A stretch of 64,000 nt of DNA from Limnephilus marmoratus (GCA_917880885.1 OU862916.1:47900831-47964830), one strand, 5' to 3'; positions 44,101 to 54,623 are shown, counted from the first letter of the stretch. Program-made: numbers and translations. Notes: a model not told the origin generated them from the sequence alone.

Positions 44101-44730
44101 ATTTTTGTAAACTACATTGAACACGTACTTTTTGAGTTATAATGTTGCCAATTTTATTGAATAAAAATAATTTTACTGAGCCTCACTAGGGATATCCTGT
44201 TTCGACAGGCTAGTTTACGAATATTTTATTTTAGTAATGGATACATTTTTCGATACGGTTAATTAAATTACTTAATTAATTAAGGTAACATTAATAACAA
44301 TGGTTTTTGGTAAGCCCGACTCACTGGGTGGTAATTCCCGCGTCGAAACCACGGAATCCAATTTCAAATATAGAATTACTAATTAATTAATTTTATCGCT
44401 TGCTTAAATACATAATTTCTCACAAGCAGTTAGAATTTTGAAAAATACTCTTAAGTTCTAGAGTTCATTGAACCGGAGTTACAGACAGAGACACAACTTA
44501 ATAATCTGAATGAACATTTTTTTGAGACAGTACAAATCAACGAAGCGGCATTTTATCACTCCTTTGAAAAGTCATTAAAACTGATGGAAAAAAACAGATT
44601 AAATAAGTTACGTCAGGGTAGGTTATTTCATGGAATGTTTTGCATTGCACTATTTTTTTTGTCTTTTATTTTTTTAATTAGCGTTATAAACAGTCTTTAT
44701 AAATTCATATATGACCGTGTTAAGAATATA
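44101..44730. other. Unassigned; contains MITE-end relic
   Basis: ACTCCTTTGAAAAGTCATTA at 44558 matches the MITE end at 36827. GCCTCACTAGG at 44180 matches LINE-like 3' UTR sequence elsewhere. Confidence 0.4.
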
Positions 44731-44734
44731 TATG

Positions 44735-44925
44735 TCATTGACCAACTGAGTTGGTAGAGCACTTGCCATATAAGCAAAGGGTCCTGGGTTCGAGTCCCAT
44801 GGGAGCCAATATCTTTTTCTGATTTTTCTATCTCCAGATTTTCGATTGAGTTTCGCTAATATTGTATTCATTTAATTAAATATTATAATTTGAGATTTTA
44901 CTCATAAAGTAAAAGAAATTAAAAT
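44735..44925 (+). mobile_element. SINE-C body with a different tRNA-like head
   Basis: The head 44735-44808 has ACTGAGTTGGTAGAGC (A-box-like), an anticodon-like arm around CATATAA, and T arm TGGGTTCGAGTCCCA. The 3' acceptor GGGAGCC finds no 5' partner. The body (ATCTTTTTCTGATTTTTC, CAGATTTTCGATTGAGTTTC) is that of SINE-C. Confidence 0.8.
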
Positions 44926-45004
44926 TAACATAAATTTTTACTTTGTTTCGAGTCACTTTATTGTTATTTTTTTCGTCTTTTTGGGTCGTACTCACTGATA
45001 TTAA

Positions 45005-45133
45005 TTTTTCAAAAGAAGCAAACACATTGTGACTTGACATTTTAAATAAATAAAAAGAAAATACTTTGTTATTTTTTTCGTCTATTATTTATTTAAAATG
45101 TCAAGTCACAATGTGATTGCTTCTTTTGAAAAA
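45005..45133. repeat. Inverted repeat, ~46-bp arms
   Basis: TTTTTCAAAAGAAGCAAACA...ACATTTTAAATAAATA pairs with TATTTATTTAAAATGT...TGCTTCTTTTGAAAAA with one clear mismatch. TTGTTATTTTTTTCGTCT also occurs twice in direct orientation (44961, 45067). Confidence 0.85.
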
Positions 45134-45384
45134 AAAAAAAAATTTGGTTAAACATGTGGTATTCGATCGAGTGATATTTTTTAATGAATGTTGTGAATTT
45201 ATAAAGGTTAGTGTTAAACACATCGATATTTTACACATTAATATTTAAATCTATTGAATGTGCTACAGCTTATTCTTATAAATGCATTTTAAAGATAATT
45301 TGAATTACTTTTAGGGATATAAAATGTGTCCTGAGTAACTCTTAATGGACATCTGAAATTAATATTTTATAGTATGTATTAAAA

Positions 45385-45597
45385 GGGTGACCGGACAACT
45401 CAGAATGAAACCAACTCAGAAGCACCTCAGAAAGGTCATTAAGAGTGGTGATAAAGAAATATAAAAAAAATGGTTAAGTTAGGTTAGGGTTACCGGGTAT
45501 TTTAAAATTATTTTTTCCTAGCTTTTAATGACCTTTCTGAGGTATTTCTGAGTTGATTTCATTCTGAATTGGCATGGAACCATTAAAAGGTCTCTGA
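45385..45597. repeat. MITE-like element with ~65-bp terminal inverted repeats
   Basis: Left AACTCAGAATGAAACCAACT...AAAGGTCATTAAGAG pairs with right CTTTTAATGACCTTTC...TTCATTCTGAATT. Relic ends are at 36827 and 44558. The target duplication was not resolved. Confidence 0.75.
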
Positions 45598-45691
45598 TAG
45601 ATATCTCGGCGTTGATCAAGAGATTTAATCAACGCCGCATACATTCTGAAGTAAACAATTATTATTGTCAATATTTTCTATAATATTTTTT

Positions 45692-46106
45692 TTTTTTTTT
45701 TTACAGCGAATACCGCACTAGAATCTCAACTGCTCCCGTCTGGAGCCAGTGAGACTATGGCATCCCCAATTGGGGTATGTTGTGAGGCTGAATGTAGTGG
45801 GGAGGGGAAGGAGGTGGGGAAGAGGAAGGTTGGGAAGTACCTGGCTATTCAGATCTGGTCACTAAACACGGCTAAAGCCATTTTCAAGCAACGTTTCAAT
45901 TCTGAATTGTGGTCTTACACCAGGGCGATACTAATAGTATCTTCCACTCTGGAACATGCCGCAAATATACTATATATTATTTTAAATGAATTAATTGTGA
46001 AATAACACAAATTTATTAAATAAAATTTATTTGCGCATGCCGGGTTCGAACCCGCGACCTCCGGATTGTGAGTCAAAAGTCTTACCCACTGGACTACGGA
46101 GGCCGT
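45692..46106 (-). mobile_element. SINE-B, full-length tRNA-derived SINE
   Basis: On the minus strand it starts with GCCTCCGTAGTCCAGTGGG (A box TAGTCCAGTGG), an anticodon-like loop CTCACAA, and B box GGGTTCGAACCC. The body of about 330 bp follows (CAGATCTG, CCAATTGGGGATGCCATAG), ending GTGCGGTATTCGCTGT plus a poly(A) of about 18 (T-run on + at 45692-45709). This is the reference copy for about 15 others in the window. Confidence 0.93.
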
Positions 46107-46158
46107 CAACACCCCTTTTTTTAAAAGACTTAAAAGTCTTTTAAAAAAAGGGGTGTTG
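46107..46158. repeat. Perfect palindrome, 25-bp arms, 2-base loop
   Basis: CAACACCCCTTTTTTTAAAA-GACTT mirrored exactly. It starts at the base after the SINE-B head ends. Confidence 0.95.
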
Positions 46159-46780
46159 AAATGTCACTTTGTTGAGTTGTCATGAAACGACATTTTTTAT
46201 GCCATCCACTGAAAATCAAATTTATCTATTAGGTAGGTATAATTTAAAATTCAATCCGAAAGTTTTAGGTAAATTTAATCAACCAATAATAATTTATTAA
46301 GTGCTTCCTAACAAATGACATGATTGGATGACTTTAATAAACTAAGTTGGCTTTTAAGAAACTTTTCCAATTATATTTTAATAAAGACTTCTTTTATTTG
46401 CATCGAAGGATTTCTCATTAATTCCTTTAATTTATTAATCAATTGTCATTAAATTTTATCTGGTTTATAGGGTTGAATAATTGGATGAATTTCGTGCTTA
46501 AAGCAGTAATTTGTTTATTTATTAAACAAACCTCAAAACGAAAAGCTTTCAATAAACCTTCTCGTAAAAGGGTTGAAAACCAACAATAACTCGATAAGGC
46601 TATTTGATAGGGTCGAAAATACGAGTATTATCTTTAAAAAAGCCTTGTGTTGCCACAGTGAGCTAAAACACCAATATAAAATAACAAGTATAATAAGTTA
46701 CACCTTGAAACACGACTAAATTACATTTTTGAACAAAAAACAAATTTAAATAAACACAAAATATCACTAATAGACCAGTT
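46159..46780. other. Unassigned AT-rich sequence
   Basis: No recognised feature. Confidence 0.4.
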
Positions 46781-47050
46781 AGACAAGTGTATGAAGAAAA
46801 CATAAAAACTTTGACGGTAAACACAAGCTTTGGACCAAGACACCATTAATACCACGCAATAAAAGCATTCAATGGTATTTTACTTGACATAAAAAATGAG
46901 GAAAATAAAAATAAATTCAGATATAAAATTAAAAGATGGATTAAAGAACAAAAAACAATATTGCCAAACTTTTATTACAAAAAATAATAAAACACATACA
47001 CGAACACACAAGACACAATACCACCATAAAACACACAACTCGTAATATTA

Positions 47051-47972
47051 GGTCCTTACAAATGAAATTGGCGTTTTGTATGGGAGGAACATAAAGTCGA
47101 TTTTTTTTAATATAATATATTTATTTAATCAAAGTATGTATCATTGCTCTCTGTGCACTTTTGCCATCTCATGGGTAGTTCATCGATCCCTTTACTAAAA
47201 AAACCATATTCGGACGGGAATCAATAAAATCTTTGGAGGTGGTTTGGACTGCCCCATCGGAGTTGAATTTTTTCCCTTGCAAGAAGTTATCCAAATTTCG
47301 AAAAAAATGGTAATCTGTTGGGGCAAGGTCCGGAGAGTACGGTGGATGTCTTAGACATTCCAATTGAAGCTCCTCTAATTTTGTAGCCGTCTGTTGTGCA
47401 GTGTGTGGTCTAGCGTTCTAACGCGCGTTTGTTGATTTGCTTCAATCGATTCGAGAGGTACCCACCTTTCAAGCTTTTTCACCTTCCCAATTTGCTTCAG
47501 GTGGATTAAAACAGTTTTATCACTAACACCGCAGCCTGCAGCTAACTCGGATGTGGTTTGCGATGGATCCACTTCCACAATAGCCTTCAATTCTTCATTA
47601 TCAACTTTGGTCTCCGGCCGTCCACGGGGCTTGTTCTGCAGGTCGAAATTTCCAGAACGAAAACGTTGGAACCAAAAACGCACTGTGTTGTATGCACATC
47701 ATTAATCCTTCGAGCCGTTTCTGCACCACTGGTGCCACAGTGGAAATCGTGCTCGTAAATAACGCGATATTTCAAGTTTTCCATTTTGTAAACTAAGTGA
47801 CGCAAAGAAAAAAAAAACAATTAAGGAAAAAACAAATGAATTATAATTTTCGTAACACAAATACATGAGTAAATAGCTGTATAAATTTGAATTTGGAATT
47901 CCTAACCAAAGAGCAGATATTTGAGATCAAAGTTGCCAGTACGGCAAAACGCCAATTTCATTTGTAAGGACC
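47051..47972 (-). mobile_element. Mariner (cecropia-like), internally deleted
   Basis: Inverted ends GGTCCTTACAAATGAAATTG are flanked by TA (47049-47050, 47973-47974). Transposase pieces on the minus strand are listed separately. The element sits in the 3' UTR of the LINE fragment 46785-48170. Confidence 0.92.
47160..47787 (-). pseudogene. Mariner transposase, broken
   Basis: The start MENLKYRVIYEHDFHCGTSG lies at 47787. After a frame change the HTH part continues with RFWFQRFRSGNFDLQNKPRG, RPETKVDNEELKAIVE, TTSELAAGCGVSDKTVLIHL and KVKKLERWVP. An internal deletion then fuses ANQQTRV to the NARPHTAQQ-type segment. The last part is LECLRHPPYSPDLAPTDYHF with the third catalytic Asp. The first catalytic block is gone, and the second Asp falls on the deletion joint. 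A normal mariner transposase has about 345 residues; roughly 110-130 are missing, and there are at least two frame breaks. It cannot encode an active enzyme. Confidence 0.9.
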
Positions 47973-48170
47973 TAAAATATATGCCGATTTTTTTGTTTGT
48001 TTTCCTTACCTACTTTATATATTTTATTGAAATTTATTATGTACTTCATTTTATGAATTTTTCTATTATAAAATGTGGGCCTCAGCACGGGTAAGCCACA
48101 CAGTGAGGCCAACATTATTAAATTATATTAAAAAATGTATATTATTGTATAAGAAAAATAAACAAATAAT

Positions 48171-48558
48171 GATCAGCCAAATTCTATGATGCATAAAGGT
48201 GAGACAATTTAACAATCTTGATGCAAGTACGTCCCCAGGCGACGCGCGACGTGATACGGATATCCGAAATTTTCTATAAAATATGTAAAATTTCAATAAC
48301 ACATGGGAATAACAGAGATTAAATCACACTTGTGAAATTGGTGTTATATGAAAAATCACGGGATATTATTATTCAATTTTGACAGAAAATTATTAAAATA
48401 ATAATCTATTAAAATGTTACTTTATGTAGATAGGTACTTACTTTCACTTGCCTAAATTATTCTTTACACAGACTGTACCAATTTTGAGAATCTCATTTAA
48501 ATTCAAAGTAAAGTGGAGTTCATGGAACGAGAACAGTTTGACACACATAACTGTAATA
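48171..48558. other. Unassigned sequence
   Basis: No recognised feature. Confidence 0.4.
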
Positions 48559-48561
48559 AAT

Positions 48562-48722
48562 CTGACCACTTCCGTGGTTGAAAGGTAAGGTCAACGTCGC
48601 GGGTTCAAATACTGGCGGGAGCAAGTAAATTTTATCTAAGTTATTTTAAAATAAAATATAGTGTATTTGCGGAACGTTCCAGAGTGGAAGACATTCTCAG
48701 TATCGCCTATATGTAAGATCAC
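48562..48722 (+). mobile_element. SINE-B 5' half with damaged head
   Basis: CTTCCGTGGTTGAAAGGTAA and GCGGGTTCAAATACTGGCGG are a shrunken tRNA head, followed by the body start (AGAGTGGAAGACATTCTCAG). It is cut off at the LINE tail that follows. Confidence 0.7.
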
Positions 48723-48749
48723 CATTCAGATTTTTGTTTTTGTTTTTAT

Positions 48750-49258
48750 ATTAACTCCACACAGGAGGCCCTGATTAAAATAATTTCCCTCAGGGCCTAT
48801 GTCATCTGAGATGCTGTGTGGAGGGTCTTTTCGATGAGAGAAAGAAACGAAGATTGGCCTTGAAGAGACCCATGTTTTAGGAAGGAGGAAATCTGCAAAT
48901 CGTTCCACAGCCGAGCTGTTGAACACGAGAACGAGTCGAAGAAGCGACCCGTTCTAATGCGGCAATTGTTAACTGTCCACATATGTTGGGCACGCGTTTG
49001 GCTTATTTCCTGACCATGCACCGGTACCGAAGGGATTAATGATGCTAGATCCCCGGAGCATCTTCCATTGAAATACCGGTAGAACATGGATGGCATTCCC
49101 ATACGACTCGACGCTGTGCTCTAAAGATTGTAATCTGTCTGTTAAGATGGGAGAATCAACAAACGGACCGCCCGTTTACGCACAGAGTCGAGAATATTTT
49201 TCAGGTATTTTGGAGCTCCAGACCAGAGGTGGTTGCCAAATTTAACCATGGGGGCGCA
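48750..49258 (-). pseudogene. CR1/Jockey-like LINE 3' end, partner of family A
   Basis: Minus strand from 49258: MVKFGNHLWSGAPKYLKNIL, DSVRKRAVRLL, TDRLQSLEHSVESYGNA. After a frameshift near 49100, MFYRYFNGRCSGDLASLIPS, RIRTGRFFDSFSCSTARLWN and DLQISSFLKHGSL. The frame ends SLIEKTLHTASQMT. This is the C-terminus and 3' end of a CR1/Jockey-type LINE. The final 100 bases (48750-48850; CTCCACACAGGAGGCCCTGA on +) are the same as the tail of the family A repeats. Upstream catalytic domains are absent. Confidence 0.8.
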
Positions 49259-49279
49259 CTTGTGATTTGTAAAGGGTTA

Positions 49280-49597
49280 GCAGTTGTGTACTATTAAAGT
49301 ACTACGGGCCCTGTACAGTTGGCCCAGAAAAACTGTACTGTACTGTACTTGAAACGATAAAAAAAACTAGGTTGAAACGATGAGACGATACAAAAAATTG
49401 AAACTGTACTTGAAATGGCTTTAGCCGTATTTGGTGACCAGTTTTGAACAGCCAGGTACTTTCCCACCTTCCTCTTTCCCATCTCCTTTCCCACCCCCCG
49501 ACCTTCAGCCTCGTAACATACACCAATAACAGTCTCACTGGTTCTGAACTGTTGGAAGTGGTCGGGGCTCTTGCGCGGTATTCACATAAAAAAAATA
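49280..49597 (+). mobile_element. SINE-B, headless copy
   Basis: GAAATGGCTTTAGCCGTATT, AACAGCCAGGTACTTTCCC, CTTGCGCGGTATTCACAT and a short A-run; the 5' part is replaced by GTACT repeats (49330-49350). Confidence 0.75.
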
Positions 49598-49685
49598 TTA
49601 CGGAACTACATAGTTATAGTTTAATATCGATCATAATATAAGAGCATTTATGAACAACAATAGAAAAATAATGCGGCTTGGTTAA

Positions 49686-50502
49686 CCTTTGACTGGTGAT
49701 ATGGTTTTTGTGTAACGTAACTGGTGACGAATGGCCTGAGAGGCCGTATGCCTCATCCGGTCCAGCATAGAAGTTAGGTAATGTAGCTTTCAGCAGTCTT
49801 TAAAAACAGTTTAATAACATATAAAACAATAAAATAAAACTAATCAATTAACTCCAAATATAATTTTTAATGAAGAAATTGTCATAACAAAGTATGTAGT
49901 AACTAAAATCAAAAAACTAGAGATGAGATCAGTAATCACAAACAAACAAAAAAATATGTCAACGTATTATAACAAAATACTTATTTTCCTTACGGTTAAG
50001 ATACTAATCAATAAACAAACAAAAAAATAATGCTCTAATCATATATCATTTTACAAAACTGGCAATGGTCAAACTTTGGTTATTTTTATTGGCAGTCAGG
50101 GCATAATTGTTTGGTACATTGCAAGCGCTCATGTTTTTTTACACAAATTACATTGGTAATTCGATTCGCGAATTAACTTCGGAGGACAACTAGCACAGGT
50201 TTTTCGTATTTTTGACCCGTCATTGGAGTTTTGTGGATCAGGTGGCAAATCAGAACCCAAAAACGCACGCTTAAAAAGTTTCGTAACTGGTGACGTAAGG
50301 TCTGAGAGACCGCTGCCGAACTTTACATCGATGTAACTTACCGATTTGCGATTGCGCGATGCGACTATCCTTCTCTACAGCGAGGCCGCAACTAAAATGG
50401 AAGCTACTCAGGCATTGGAACAAAGCAAGCGCGGGGAAGGGAGTGAAATGACGTTTCACTGACGCTGCGCGGCGTGTGAGACCGCTTGTCACCAGTTAAA
50501 GG
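49686..50502 (-). mobile_element. piggyBac-type element, internally deleted
   Basis: Flanked by TTAA on both sides (49682-49685, 50503-50506). Inverted ends read CCTTTGACTGGTGA and TCACCAGTTAAAGG. Subterminal motifs GTAACTGGTGACG with CTGAGAGRCCG occur at 49719 and 50283. The minus strand retains only the transposase C-terminus. Confidence 0.88.
50055..50225 (-). pseudogene. piggyBac transposase cysteine-rich domain remnant
   Basis: The minus strand reads RKTCASCPPKLIRESNYQ, CNLCKKHERLQCTK and QLCPDCQ-stop. The order C-X2-C, C-X2-C, C, C-X2-C is the cysteine-rich domain that ends piggyBac transposases and binds the subterminal DNA. The DDE catalytic region upstream is deleted. No start is present, so it would not be made as such. 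Confidence 0.75.
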
Positions 50503-50506
50503 TTAA

Positions 50507-50760
50507 GAACCAGGAATGAAAATCAATATCGTTGTTATATTTAAACCAATGATTACTTTATTATGATTAAAGTTTAAAACATGTTGGAATAAGATGTAGG
50601 ATTAACTCAAACTTCCTTTCGTTTTGTTTTTATTTAAAAAATATTCTATTAACCCCAAAAAAAAATGTTGAAATGTATTTAATCTTTGAATTTGTTTATA
50701 TATATTTGTACTCATTTATGCACCTCCTACCTCAGTCTCTAATATAGGTAGTATAGGTAT
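50507..50760. other. Unassigned AT-rich sequence
   Basis: No recognised feature. Confidence 0.4.
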
Positions 50761-50769
50761 ATTCTGATG

Positions 50770-51024
50770 CAGTGTTCTTAACCTTTTTGGAGGTACTGAA
50801 CCCCACCAGTTTCATATGCGCATTCACCGAACCCTTCTTAATTGGAAAGCGGGACGTGGCATCGGTGGCGGCGGATTACCAAAAGGGGGGTGCGATGGGA
50901 TAGGATGGGGCGAGATGGGATAGTGACAATATTCGACACTATCGACATAATTTTTTTCGGGGCGTGCCTTGCCTTCCACCGAACCCCTGAGACTGGTCCA
51001 CCGAACCCAGGTTAAGAACCACTG
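50770..51024. mobile_element. hAT MITE, 255 bp
   Basis: Ends CAGTGTTCTTAACCT and AGGTTAAGAACCACTG are inverted repeats of hAT type. Flanks TTCTGATG (50762-50769) and TTCTAGTG (51025-51032) are an 8-bp duplication with two changes. CACCGAACCC occurs three times inside. Confidence 0.8.
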
Positions 51025-51167
51025 TTCTAGTGAGACCGATGACGAAAAACATTTACAATAAAACTTTATACAGATAAATAAATAAATAATAAAAATAATT
51101 AAGTCTTCACATTTGGGCTTTTCTTACAATAATAGGCGTAATGGCGAAAAACAAAGTATAAGAGTTT

Positions 51168-51648
51168 TTTACATTAGCTCCACACATGAGGGTTTGAGGA
51201 AAATAATTCCCCTCAGGGCCTTTGTCAGCTTTGGGGATGCTACGTGGAGGGTCTTTTTAGGAAAGAAAGGAGAGCAAGTTCCGGGAAGGAAACGACTATT
51301 AGGGGTGGGTAGGAATCTGAGGGTCAAAGTGTCCAAGAGTGACGGACGAATGTATCCAACTTCTCACTGCGGTACAAGGCGATATTCCGAAAGAGTACAG
51401 CTGGAGAAGTCAAACGGATTCCCTCAACCACTCTCTCCCGATCCGGCCTGACATGCAGCTGGTGGGCAGACGCATCCGCAGCTATAAGATCTGGACAAAC
51501 CTCACACCATGAACCCAAGTTTGGGTTAAGTCGCTGCTAAGTCACCAAATGTAGCGAACCACTTGAGGTGACCTATGGCAGAGGTGTTGGTTATCTAATA
51601 AATGGTTCCCTGTCGGCGGTACCCATACCCGCCTCCTAATTTGGTATT
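51168..51648 (-). repeat. Family A repeat, full-length
   Basis: From tail TTACATTAGCTCCACACATG to head CGGCGGTACCCATACCCGCC, about 480 bp with all middle blocks. It is the best reference copy for the family. Confidence 0.88.
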
Positions 51649-51730
51649 CAGAGTTAAGTATTTAAAGAAGTTTAGCTTTTTTAGATATAACTCGTTACTG
51701 CACTGTACCCTTTTTCATATTTGTAACGTA

Positions 51731-51812
51731 TAGAAAAAGCTTCTATCTGGTGCCGACAGACGCCAGCAGGGAAAGAGCTTCTATCAGGTGCCAACAGATG
51801 TCAGTAGGGGTG
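51731..51812. repeat. ~45-bp tandem duplication
   Basis: AGCTTCTATCTGGTGCCGAC, AGACGCCAGCAGGG, then AGCTTCTATCAGGTGCCAAC, AGATGTCAGTAGGGG. Confidence 0.85.
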
Positions 51813-52200
51813 CCCGGAGAGCAGTGGCTATTCGAAGTGCTATCCCAAGCCTACCGACCAGATTCAATTAGCAGCCAGTAAAGGCAGGTCATGTGCTCAG
51901 AAGGTTATGTGTTCTCCTAAAAAACAGTTTGTGACAAAGACCTTATTATTACTACGAAGTACACCCACAAAATAAATAGTATTTGACAGTAATTAATATA
52001 AATATTACAATATTCATATACTATGCGCTACATTTAACTACAGATATCATGACAATATATATACTATGCAATACGAAAAGTGATTTTTTTAAATTTTGAT
52101 CAAATTACCTCCTTGCTTACTCCAAGAATTTTATTTTTATTTTTTTATTTATTTATTAAATAATCAGTTTACAAAGTATGATAATTTTGAATACATGAAA
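51813..52200. other. Unassigned sequence
   Basis: No recognised feature. Confidence 0.4.
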
Positions 52201-52204
52201 ATAA

Positions 52205-52757
52205 AAATAAAAATCAAACACAAACAATTTACATATCACAAAAACTAATAATAAAAACAATTTAAAAAAAACCCTACTCATATTCGTCAAAACTTTTATT
52301 CAAACAATTTAAGGTCAGAAAATTAAGTGAAATTAAGTGAAATTAAGAAAATTATACTTTTATCATGCAACATTACAAATTTATAAAGATAATATTAAAA
52401 ATCAAGTTGCACCTTTTAAAAATAACAGAAGTCTTAGACAAACATCAATACTTCCCACTCCAAAATGTAAAAAAAATTTGGACAATTGAGTCATAAATAT
52501 CTCGGAGCAAAATTTTTTAATTCATTACCAGAAAAAATTAGAAACATGAACACCAATATAAAAATTTTTAAAACTCACCTCAAAAATTATACTGAAAACT
52601 TAAACTGAATGATATAAAAAAGCAATACAATAACACCCCCCCATACACACAAGCCTTGCTTAATTATGGGGGTACATCAAATATTCTACTATGTAATTAA
52701 TTACTGTATAAAAATTATTTGTAATTTATGTACCTTCTATTATTAAAAAAAAAAAAA
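52205..52757 (+). pseudogene. LINE 3' end (same family as 37390-38190)
   Basis: The + strand matches the minus strand of 37390-37960 closely: ACACAAACAATTTACATATC, then coding for KITEVLDKHQYFP, YLGAKFFNSLPEKIRNMNT and NIKIFKTHLKNYTENLN-stop near 52608. The shared 3' UTR (CATACACACAAGCCTTGCTT, GGGGGTACATCAAATATTC) ends in poly(A) at 52744-52758. It is 5'-truncated and has a frame break at the poly(A)-like stretch near 52470. A short duplication, AAATTAAGTG, lies at 52320-52340. Confidence 0.82.
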
Positions 52758-52759
52758 AA

Positions 52760-53655
52760 TGATAAATTACATAACTAGTTTTCACTGATTTTTTTTTTCA
52801 TTTTATCATGTTTCTCTTCGGTAGAAGCAGACGCTTGTCTATTTTTAATAAACTTTAGTAGACACTTCCGAGTGCCGTACAACGACGTGTTTTATAAAAT
52901 GGTTATTTTCAGAACTCTAAACTTAACCTCTCGGCGACACTTCAAGTATTTAGAAGTTTGTAGGTACTTGCATTTCCTCGCTTCAGAATAAGGGTCGTAG
53001 TTTTGGAGTACAAACATTATTGATTAATAGATATAATATTCCCCAAAGCGTTGTTGTTTATTTTCCCCCACTTTAAGAAAAAGTCGACCGAACTTTTAAG
53101 GAGCTGTCGCGAACAGAGTCGAAATTCTTTCGCGAATTAATCCTACTTTTGAAAATTATTAGTTTGAACCTTTGTAGGTATTAGCCATTTGGTTTTTGAA
53201 ATCATTTTGCTTTGATAAATAATATATGCATCTGCTATCAGTTTGTGGTGCATTGTTCTACTTGCTCACGCATTATATTTCAGATGATTTTATCAGCAAT
53301 TAAAACTTAAGGTCTTCAAACAAATTCATGAATTAAAACAAACTGCCTGAGGTAAGTGTGCGCTTTATGATAAATATTATAATAGTCGCATCCCGACAAT
53401 GACAACAAAAGCTTTGCAACGGTTATTTGACAAATTGACTTGATATTACGCGAGTTGACATAATTAATGTTAAATATTACCTCAATTGGCGACGACTGAA
53501 TATTTTTCTATTCTAACCTTTTATCAATGTCTTTATCAATCTTCATATCTTTTACAATCGCCTTCACAAAATTCTCTTCCTTGAATTCACTATTTGTACA
53601 AATAAAAACCGGTATCCACCGTACGCAGTGTTTTTCTATTATTTCTTTCAGAGGT
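52760..53655. other. Unassigned AT-rich sequence
   Basis: No recognised feature. Confidence 0.4.
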
Positions 53656-53659
53656 TTAA

Positions 53660-54620
53660 GGGGTTACATGGGTTTCGTAGCCAAGAAAAAAGTATTTATT
53701 TGAGTGGAATAACGTAATATTGCGTATGCAGTTTAAAAAACTTAATTTATGTAAGTATGTATGTAAAAATTCCTGATATCGGACTATTGGATACATAGCT
53801 GATTAGTCCAACCTACGCTCTGTAGATATTAGTTCAACCTACGCTCTGTAGATATTAGTCAACACTCTGAAGTTCGTAGATATTAGTTCAACATATGAGC
53901 TGTAGATATTCGTCCGACATACAGGCTGTAGATATTAGTAACTGGAATCTTCCGGAGACCCCTAAAAAAGTGTCCTCGCGGTAGGCAGGATACACACGAT
54001 GGCTTCATCTGAAATTATTATTTTTTTCTGTTAGTACATAAGTTAGATAGTAGATAAGCTGTCCTTGAACGAAAGATTTCTCAAAAAATTTAAATTTGAA
54101 TTTTTGGCAGAGTTTTATGCAAAATAATTCCATTTTTGGAACAATTTACAGTGTGTAAGCCTGGTAAAATTATTTGTAATCGAAAAAAAAATTCTTCGGT
54201 AATTACTGGTCAACGCTATTTTGAAGAAATATGCCAAATTTCAATGACAACCGACTTCAAAAATGGTGTTTCGAGATAAACGCGATTGAAGTTTCAAGTA
54301 GGAATAATACGGAGAATTTTTTTATAACTCTCATAGAATCACTTCCAGCACCGTATGACAAAGAACCTGCTGCAGCTGCGCTGTCCAGGGCATATTTTTG
54401 TTCCTGTCTGAGACGAATTCTTGCCTGTGTCCCGGTATACTTCGATAAACTCGTACCCACGTCCTTTCCTGCCGGTCTTTCCCAACGGGGCGGGGATTCC
54501 CAAAGGCTTTCTCTCCTAGAATTTTATTCCGATTGACTTGAAACTTTAGGAGAATATTCTAGAGATATTGTACTAATAGATAAAGGAAAAAAATCAAAAT
54601 TTTCGGACCCATGTAACCCC
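53660..54620. mobile_element. DNA transposon with TAA target duplication, Harbinger-like
   Basis: Ends GGGGTTACATGGGT and ACCCATGTAACCCC, flanked by TAA (53657-53659, 54621-54623). It is 961 bp. An open frame at 54231-54536 (+) has no recognisable transposase motif, so the element is probably non-autonomous. Confidence 0.7.
53801..53942. repeat. 26-bp minisatellite inside the TAA-flanked element
   Basis: Five to six units of TAGTTCAACCTACGCTCTG, TAGATAT with a 26-base period (one unit is 28). Confidence 0.9.
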
Positions 54621-54623
54621 TAA

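Larger units (their letters stand above)
46785..48170 (+). mobile_element. LINE 3' end, interrupted by a mariner
   Basis: The + strand ends with AFNGILLDIKNEENKNKFRY, KIKRWIKEQKTILPNFYYKK and a stop near 46988, a LINE-type C-terminus. The 3' UTR runs to 47048 and resumes at 47973 after the nested mariner. It ends near 48170 in AAAATAAACAAATAATG. Upstream coding is disrupted. Confidence 0.55.

Noticed and set aside
54231..54536. 101-residue frame inside the TAA-flanked element as a transposase
   Set aside because: No DDE or Myb-like motif, and an overlapping antisense frame is equally open.
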